DNA of 64,000 bases from Lepidonotus clava (lineage: Eukaryota > Annelida > Polychaeta > Phyllodocida > Polynoidae). Positions 58,203 to 64,000 of this stretch are shown in pieces. The notes beneath the pieces were generated by a model. That model searched no databases and had not been told where the DNA came from. It saw only the letters and a list, made by a program, of their open reading frames with translations. The stretch lies in contig OW387139.1 in NCBI GenBank assembly GCA_936440205.1, forward strand, positions 36,730,378 to 36,794,377, written 5' to 3'. Both the position numbers and the translations under genes were made by a program. Position 1 is the stretch's first letter. Every line of letters starts with the position of its first letter.

Positions 58203-60713
58203 ATGAGCGGACAGTGCTGGGAAGGACATTGTCACGGAAAGGAGTTTAAGCACTTGGTCAAGCATATTAAAGGCCAGCACGATGGATTCCGGAAGCAGTA
58301 CTACATGTGCCCGGTGTGTTCGAGTCGAGCCTATTCGACGCACCAGGACTGGAGAAAGCACATGACGGAATCACACGAAGGGAACCTGCAGAGGGGGATG
58401 CCGAAGCAAGACCCCCTTCTGAGGCTGGAGTATGCTGCGGCGTTCGCCTTGGACCCGAAAGGACGACCGCCGTACACCAGTTTCGCTACTGGGGATGAAA
58501 CGGCGGCCCGGGTAGCCAACATGGAACGGGACTACGCGGTGCGCCATCCAGAGGGATTTCAACCCCCTGAGAGAGCGGTGGATAAGGAGGCACCGGAGAG
58601 GCCGCGACGGCAGATCCGCATCCCTTACTACCCGAGGGCGTCAAGAGGATCTGAGGACAGCGACACCGAGCAGCTGGAGCAGGTAGCAACCGAAGAAGGA
58701 TCAGAGGCCGACGAGGCCGGCGAGGGAGCCCAAGCAGCCAAAGCAGCAGGGAAGGGACCCCTGGCCGAGGTGGCGGAACGATCAACACCCACGCGTCGTT
58801 CCCCTCGGAGGGCCGCGAAAGGAGTACGGAAGGAAGACACCGAGTCGCCGCGAAGCGCAAGCCGGGCCGTGGTCAACCCGAAACCACTCCTGACACCAGA
58901 CCAAATATCAGGGTTAGTACAGAGCCGAATTAAGAAGTTAAACGCCCAGGGAGAACCACGGGAACCGAGAGGACGAGGACTCCCAGGCAGAGGAAAAGGA
59001 CGGACATCCACACCCACCCCGAAGCCGGGTTGCTCAGGAATACCACCGGGGGCTGAGGTGGTGGAACTGGTGAGCTCGTCCGACGACCAACGACCAAAAG
59101 TCAAAGAAGAAGAGGAGCCGCTCGCTTTCAAGAGGCCCCCGACGCAGGGATGCCCGACGGAGGAGCCGTCGCGAAAGAAGAAGTGGAAAAAGGTCAAGAA
59201 AGTCCCGAGAGAATTGGAGGAGGGAACGAGTTCGGACCAGTCGGAGTCAGGCAGGAGTATGTCGGCCCGAAGCGATCGGTCTTTGATTATCGCTGAGTCT
59301 AGCAGCACGGGAGAGCTGGGACCATCACAGCCTGAGACCTCGACAGGAGTCAAACGGACCACGGGACTAGAACCACCTTGTAGCGACGCACAATTTACTA
59401 TGATGACAGTTCATAAGAAATCGGTGATATACGAATCACGACACCCGAGGTACCCCGGGTATTTAAAAGGAACAATGAACCGGGAGGGATCGTTCAGGGG
59501 TTACCACGAGGCGAGATCCGACCGGGAGCTGGAGGACAGCATTCGGGAAGCACAGGGAGGCCGGCTGGTGGAAAGAGAAGCATTGTACCTAGGGAGGTTT
59601 CTACGCGAGATGGCAGAAAGGCAGGGACTCAAACCGTCGGGGCGAGTGGAGAAAGTAAAGTATGTTCGGCATGCAGCCAGGCCGGAGGACACGGCGTCGA
59701 CGGCCTCGACACAGCCGCTGTTCTCTACCCCTACCCCGACGAAAGCAGATTCACCCCTGGAGAAGATGGTATGTAAGCAGCCGATAGTGCCGCCCCCCGG
59801 ATTGAAACGAATGAGAGACATTACGGTAGCACCAGACACGCCAGAGACACGGGCGGCGGTTGACAACCTGACTCGGGCCAGTTTGGGGAGCTCGTTTTTC
59901 GGGTCGCAAGGATCGGAGGAGACCCCGGGACCACCGTCGCCCGAACGTATGGGATCGCCGCCAGGACCGGATACCCCACTCAAGGACGAGGACAAACACG
60001 GGCGGGCGCTACAACCGCGGGTTGTGATACACAGATTACAAATGCCGGCTGCCCAGTCCATGGACGAGGAGGTGGAAGACTCAGAGGACATGGAGTTGGG
60101 GCAGGCCGAGACCAGAGGATACGAGCCGGAGAAACAAGAATTGGACGAGTCGGGAGCGGATTCAGTGTTCGGGTCTATCGGAGCGGAGATGCCGACGGCA
60201 GGACCATCTAGAGAAACACCGAGACTCAAGTTATTACGGACACAGGCCGTTCACCAGGTCTTACAGGGACACTTTCCGGTGACGGCGCGAGCGGTACGGG
60301 ACTGGGACGCGGAAAAGGCCATTCGGGTGCAACTGACGTGGCCCCCGAGGGAGGTGCGAGGAATGACGGCCAAGACAAGAGCAATGGCTTCGGCGTCTAT
60401 GGCGTTCCTGATGGCACTAGAAACGGGCCGCAAGCCAGAGACATTTGAAGAAGCGATGGCGCAGTTCCCGACGGCGGCACTGGGGCCGTTGACCAGGGAG
60501 TTCCCGGGGGTCGACCAGCTAGTTAACGAACACAACCGGACCGTCCAATTGGCTCAGACCCTAGTGATGCACAAAAACGAGGATCAACTGGATGACTTGT
60601 TGAAGGCGACAAGAGAGGCGGAAAAACAGAGCGGAATGGTGGATCAGCTTCTCGAGCTCCCCGCTAGGGAGGAGAGGCTGTTGCTGCCGATCCGACGCCA
60701 AGAAGAAGGGTGA
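58203..60713 (+). CDS. 836-codon ORF with tandem C2H2-like zinc fingers, no known family
   Basis: ATG 58203 opens 836 codons. Two zinc-finger motifs stand at the N-terminus: C5-x4-C10-x10-H21-x4-H26 and C36-x2-C39-x13-H53-x4-H58. A long low-complexity middle is rich in Pro, Ser, Glu and Arg and has basic patches (RKKKWKKVKK). The C-terminal 150 residues look folded and helical (MTAKTRAMASASMAFLMALE, then a charged helix). There is no signal peptide or membrane span, so it is not an envelope protein. Nucleic-acid binding is likely from the fingers; nothing more can be said. Codon style matches gag-pol. Confidence 0.7.
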   Translation: MSGQCWEGHCHGKEFKHLVKHIKGQHDGFRKQYYMCPVCSSRAYSTHQDWRKHMTESHEGNLQRGMPKQDPLLRLEYAAAFALDPKGRPPYTSFATGDETAARVANMERDYAVRHPEGFQPPERAVDKEAPERPRRQIRIPYYPRASRGSEDSDTEQLEQVATEEGSEADEAGEGAQAAKAAGKGPLAEVAERSTPTRRSPRRAAKGVRKEDTESPRSASRAVVNPKPLLTPDQISGLVQSRIKKLNAQGEPREPRGRGLPGRGKGRTSTPTPKPGCSGIPPGAEVVELVSSSDDQRPKVKEEEEPLAFKRPPTQGCPTEEPSRKKKWKKVKKVPRELEEGTSSDQSESGRSMSARSDRSLIIAESSSTGELGPSQPETSTGVKRTTGLEPPCSDAQFTMMTVHKKSVIYESRHPRYPGYLKGTMNREGSFRGYHEARSDRELEDSIREAQGGRLVEREALYLGRFLREMAERQGLKPSGRVEKVKYVRHAARPEDTASTASTQPLFSTPTPTKADSPLEKMVCKQPIVPPPGLKRMRDITVAPDTPETRAAVDNLTRASLGSSFFGSQGSEETPGPPSPERMGSPPGPDTPLKDEDKHGRALQPRVVIHRLQMPAAQSMDEEVEDSEDMELGQAETRGYEPEKQELDESGADSVFGSIGAEMPTAGPSRETPRLKLLRTQAVHQVLQGHFPVTARAVRDWDAEKAIRVQLTWPPREVRGMTAKTRAMASASMAFLMALETGRKPETFEEAMAQFPTAALGPLTREFPGVDQLVNEHNRTVQLAQTLVMHKNEDQLDDLLKATREAEKQSGMVDQLLELPAREERLLLPIRRQEEG

Positions 60714-63290
60714 AGTAGATGCTGCTCGAGGTCTTGCACGGAAGAAAAACAGCGCGACGGAACCAGAGGCGGAAAATGGCGCGTCGCGAGTCGGGTGGGG
60801 AGGGATTACGGGGCGTTGGCTCCTCACCCATAGTGTCAAACCCCCAGGGAGAGAACCGGGCCGAGGCGGAGGTACCTGAGCCGCACAGGAGGCCGAAGCC
60901 TGGATAAAAGACTCTCCTGGAGACCGCTGGACGGGCCCGAAAACTTTACTTAAAAACTCATCGGGAACGGACTGGCGGGCTCGAACATTCTTATCTTAAT
61001 TTATTCTTATTAGTTTCTTTATGGAAACCTTCTTGCGGAAGTGAACGAAACCACATGTGTTAGGAGGTGTTGAGCGTAATCAGCGAGCTGGAGGGTCCAT
61101 GACTGGAATGAACTTACCAAGCCTGCGGGGCGAATACGGGACGGAAGGAGGCGCTAGGAGGAAAAACAAGTTTGTAGCTGTTCCTCTTCTTCCCTGGAGC
61201 CCGCTGCGTTGGTTGGGACCGAGCAGATGGAACGGGATCGTCCGGTCGCGGAAATGGATAACGGGCCGGGCGACCCGGGAGCGAGAGTGAAAGTTGGGAG
61301 GCGGAATCGAGGAAAGGAAATCAGAAAGGACGGATAGTGTTGTCATTGTAGTCTTTGAGTCGACGGTCGTGCCGGGGTAAATAAGGTACCGGTGGGCCGG
61401 CGACTCGCCGCTGGAGGAAAGGCTGGCGCGGGCCAAGACTGAAAACCCTTCTCCCGCGCTGCCTTGAGCGATCTGGAGGCGAGGAAGAGACGACCTCTGT
61501 CCTCTAGCGGCACTTCTACTTCCTGCAACCTTGTCTTCTTGATCTTGGATGGATCGATCAGAATGTGGATGAACCCGGATTCATGTACCATCATCTTCTG
61601 AGTTTCCTTGTCTTCAGCCTCTTACCGCATACGAAGAGCGGCAAAATGGAACTTTTCGACCTGAATGCTGGTTTTATCGTGCCAGAGTTGATGCAGCGAG
61701 TCGTGAAAGGATTGCGGCGAGTCGTAGATGTCTCCCGGAGGACCAAGGCACGAGCAGGGACGATAACTTAGGAGCCCTGGCTCGTGACCGACCGTGATAT
61801 ATAGTAAAAACAATACATGAACGAGAAACGGAAAAAAATTTAATAGACTTACTAAAACTTATATTAATCTCTCACCTGCTGTAACGACAGAGACTCCTTC
61901 CATGTCGTATTTCCTAATGTCTTCTTCCCGAGGAACGAAACAAAATAGTCTTTGAAACATATAGGGAAGTAATCTTTGCAATATACAGGGAGGTGGTGCT
62001 TGGAACGTCGGCTGCGGATGCCCTGATAGACAAATCAAGAGGTCTGCAAAGAGCAACGAGGAGCGATCCTTCTTGGAGTTCATCGGATGAGTTCTCTATA
62101 CATGCTATTTTATTGTGAATGGGCCCGTTCCGGATCTCAAACGTTGACGTTGGGTGCAGGTCCCAGTTGATGTCGTCCATCTTCACTTTCTACGGCTTCT
62201 TCTTCTCCTTCTCACTAATATCTTCAACTTACCAACTTCGAACCGTCGTACCTAGGAGCAGCCCGGAACGGCTCGGAGCTGTTGTCTCGGCGTTCGTCAT
62301 AGGCATAGTGTCTCCATGCAATGTGACATGGCACCGTGGACGACTGTGGCCTTACTCCAAAATCAAACCAGACCGGATCTTAAACTTACCTCTATTAACG
62401 AACTATTTGTTGGTATTACAGTCTTAAGAAAATCGTCAATAAGCACGGTCCTCCGGGAGGACGAAGAGAAAAATTTAGCAAAAGGAGCGAGGCCCGAGAG
62501 CCTAGGAAACGAACGAGGGCCCGAGTGCCCGAAACAGGAATCCTCTTCTTAGGAAAATCATCTCATCAGTAGAACGAAGGAGCCTCCCTCTCGCCCCAAA
62601 GAGGACTGTCTTCCTGCCGTTGTTTACGGGGGGGGGGAGGGATGAGAGGCACCGGCTCCTGTCATCAAAAAGAAACTTCATCAAAACTATCTTCTTAAAT
62701 CAGGTCTCCGTTCCGGTTGTTGTCATGCCACTTGGGCCCGGAACGGTGACGGAAATACTTTATTATGGTGGACTCTCTCCGACATCTCTGTCTGAAATCC
62801 TGAAATCTTCAAATGTGTCGACGTGGTCGAGGACGGAACATCTTGATGCTGGGTTAACCACGAGGACATGTGTCGTAAAAGTCAAACTTCAGTTCCTGTA
62901 CGGAAAACGGACACTTCATCAATAATTAATGATTCTAATCTTCTCAGTCTCACCTTCACCCGAACTCCATCTCAAAGCTTCACAAGTAGCACGAAACCCG
63001 CGACGTCGTCTGCTGAAGCTTCCACTCTAAGCTTTAATGAATGAAGTTAAGTTCCTTTCCACATACAACGCCATCTTCTTCTTTGGGTACCTTGGCCTCT
63101 GGCTCGAACATGTTGTCCTTGCCAACCGTGAAAAAGTCACTGGGGGGCTCTGAATGCCGAGGCGACCGAGGGTGCGAAGTCCAAAAAGAACATTCTATCT
63201 ACAAAAGCATCAGTCTTTCTTCTTCAACTCATCCTTAAAATCATCATCATCACCTAAGAGAACGCAGAGAAGAGTAACAGTTACGGAAGA
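60714..63290 (+). other. Long 3' non-coding tail of the element
   Basis: No convincing gene. Composition shifts from GC-rich (to about 61550) to mixed (61550-63290). A 62-codon frame from ATG 61583 has a hydrophobic start and could be a small peptide, but support is weak. No copy of the 5' LTR was recognised. Confidence 0.45.
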
Positions 63291-63296
63291 ACGAGG

Positions 63297-63698
63297 GGTC
63301 ACGACCGACCGGGTAGGAGAATCACGACCGATTCTCTACCCAAAAACAAGGGAGAACGTCTGGACGACGACAGAACGGACCGAGGGTCGAGAGGACTAAG
63401 GGTCACGACCGACCCTGGCTTCTGGGTGGGAGAGTCGCGACCGATTCTCCACCCGAACTAGGGGAGAACGTCTGGACGACGAAAAACGAAGGGAACGGGG
63501 GCACTGCGGGTCACGACCGACCCATGGCCCCGGGCAGGAGGACCACGACCGGTCCCTCTGTCCTAATGAGGGTAAAAAGGCGAGGAAAAACGCGCCGAGG
63601 GGCTAAGTAAACAGAGCCCAGAGGAGAGGAGCGGGGGCGACGGGGTCACGACCGATCCCCAGTCCCGGGTGGGAGAGCCACGACCGGCTCGCTCATCC
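63297..63698 (+). repeat. Four tandem units of paired hairpins with an ACGACC loop
   Basis: Eight hairpins alternate short and long: 63297-63310, 63311-63341, 63399-63416, 63424-63454, 63507-63524, 63532-63563, 63642-63660 and 63667-63698. All have the loop ACGACC (GCGACC once) closed by C-G. The long stems differ but stay paired: GAATC/GATTC, GAGTC/GATTC (with a G-T pair), GGACC/GGTCC, GAGCC/GGCTC. Unit spacing is about 100-135 bp. Paired changes with a fixed loop argue for a selected RNA structure. Confidence 0.85.
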
Positions 63699-64000
63699 TA
63701 AAAGACGAGAAAAACAGGAGGTCCTAAATAGATCAAGGATAAGAGAACTCTGACGAAGATAAAAGAGACTAAGATATATAAAAACGAATTATATGAACTT
63801 TTAGAAAAACGAAGAGAGAAAAACGAAGAAAGAAAAACGAAGAAAGAAGAGAAATAATAATTAGCCGGATAGGCCCCGGGGGCCCTCCGAAGTTGACCGG
63901 GGAGGACAGAGGGTGACACCTCCTCCTCTGCCGATAAGGAGCGTAGGATTGAAATGTTTCTGGTTCTAGAGTATGTTCTGTTGTCATTGCTGTATGAACT
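63699..64000 (+). other. Purine-rich end of the window
   Basis: Repeated GAAAAACGAAGA words (63790-63860) are followed by a GC-rich stretch. No LTR start or ORF was recognised before the window ends. Confidence 0.5.

Larger units (their letters stand above)
51480..64000 (+). mobile_element. Ty3/gypsy-type LTR element with a long 3' extension, running to the window end
   Basis: Order: 5' LTR, primer-binding site, gag, pol, spacer, internal promoter, 836-codon ORF, long non-coding tail with a hairpin array. Pol domain order (protease, RT, RNase H, integrase) is Ty3/gypsy. The element looks whole as far as it is seen, with no obvious break in gag or pol, so it is young. No 3' LTR was found. I include the DNA after 57045 because its purine-rich, CpG-rich style is continuous with gag-pol and unlike the AT-rich host DNA, but this is inference. 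Confidence 0.75.

Noticed and set aside
58628-60229. Minus-strand frames of about 240 codons
   Set aside because: They lie opposite the 836-codon ORF, which has ordered zinc-finger motifs on the plus strand.
61583-61771. Small ORF of 62 codons with a hydrophobic start
   Set aside because: Too short and unsupported by repeats or context to call. Noted under the tail region only.

Overview
The window is animal nuclear DNA. It has a 34-exon gene with GT-AG introns, AT-rich introns and intergenic DNA, minisatellites, and many DNA transposon and retroelement copies. The one clear host gene joins a myosin motor to a chitin synthase. Among animals that fusion is best known from molluscs and other lophotrochozoans, so a marine lophotrochozoan is the best guess. 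This is inferred from the gene family; no species can be named.

Layout. Bases 1-1466 hold no recognised coding sequence and are probably upstream intron, UTR or promoter. Bases 1474-28132 (+) carry a complete myosin-chitin synthase. I could follow its splice phases through all 34 exons to a stop codon, giving about 2,635 residues: a disordered N-terminus, a myosin head with an IQ motif and an ER/K helix, an acidic linker, a first membrane bundle, the GT2 catalytic core, and a second membrane bundle plus cytosolic tail in one 2.1-kb exon. Several introns begin with tandem repeats. The clearest, in intron 10, is made of about two dozen copies of the end of exon 10 with its own splice donor.

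Bases 28133-51450 are mostly intergenic: the 3' UTR, several non-autonomous DNA transposons with recognisable target-site duplications, a young DIRS/Ngaro-type tyrosine-recombinase retroelement (about 31125-36105) with identical split direct repeats, minisatellites, a short palindrome cluster, and a GC-rich patch at 40150-40700 that may be the first exon of another gene.

From about 51480 to the end of the window lies a large Ty3/gypsy-type LTR element. It has a 5' LTR with tandem repeats, a primer-binding site, gag, and a single long pol reading frame (protease, RT, RNase H, integrase). About 7 kb of further sequence of the same character follows. This extra part has its own TATA/initiator promoter, an 836-codon ORF with two N-terminal C2H2-like zinc fingers and no recognised homologue, and four repeats of paired hairpins that keep the loop ACGACC while their stems change in a compensatory way. 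No 3' LTR was seen, so the element either runs past base 64000 or something else lies next to it. This 3' extension is the best candidate in the window for something undescribed.
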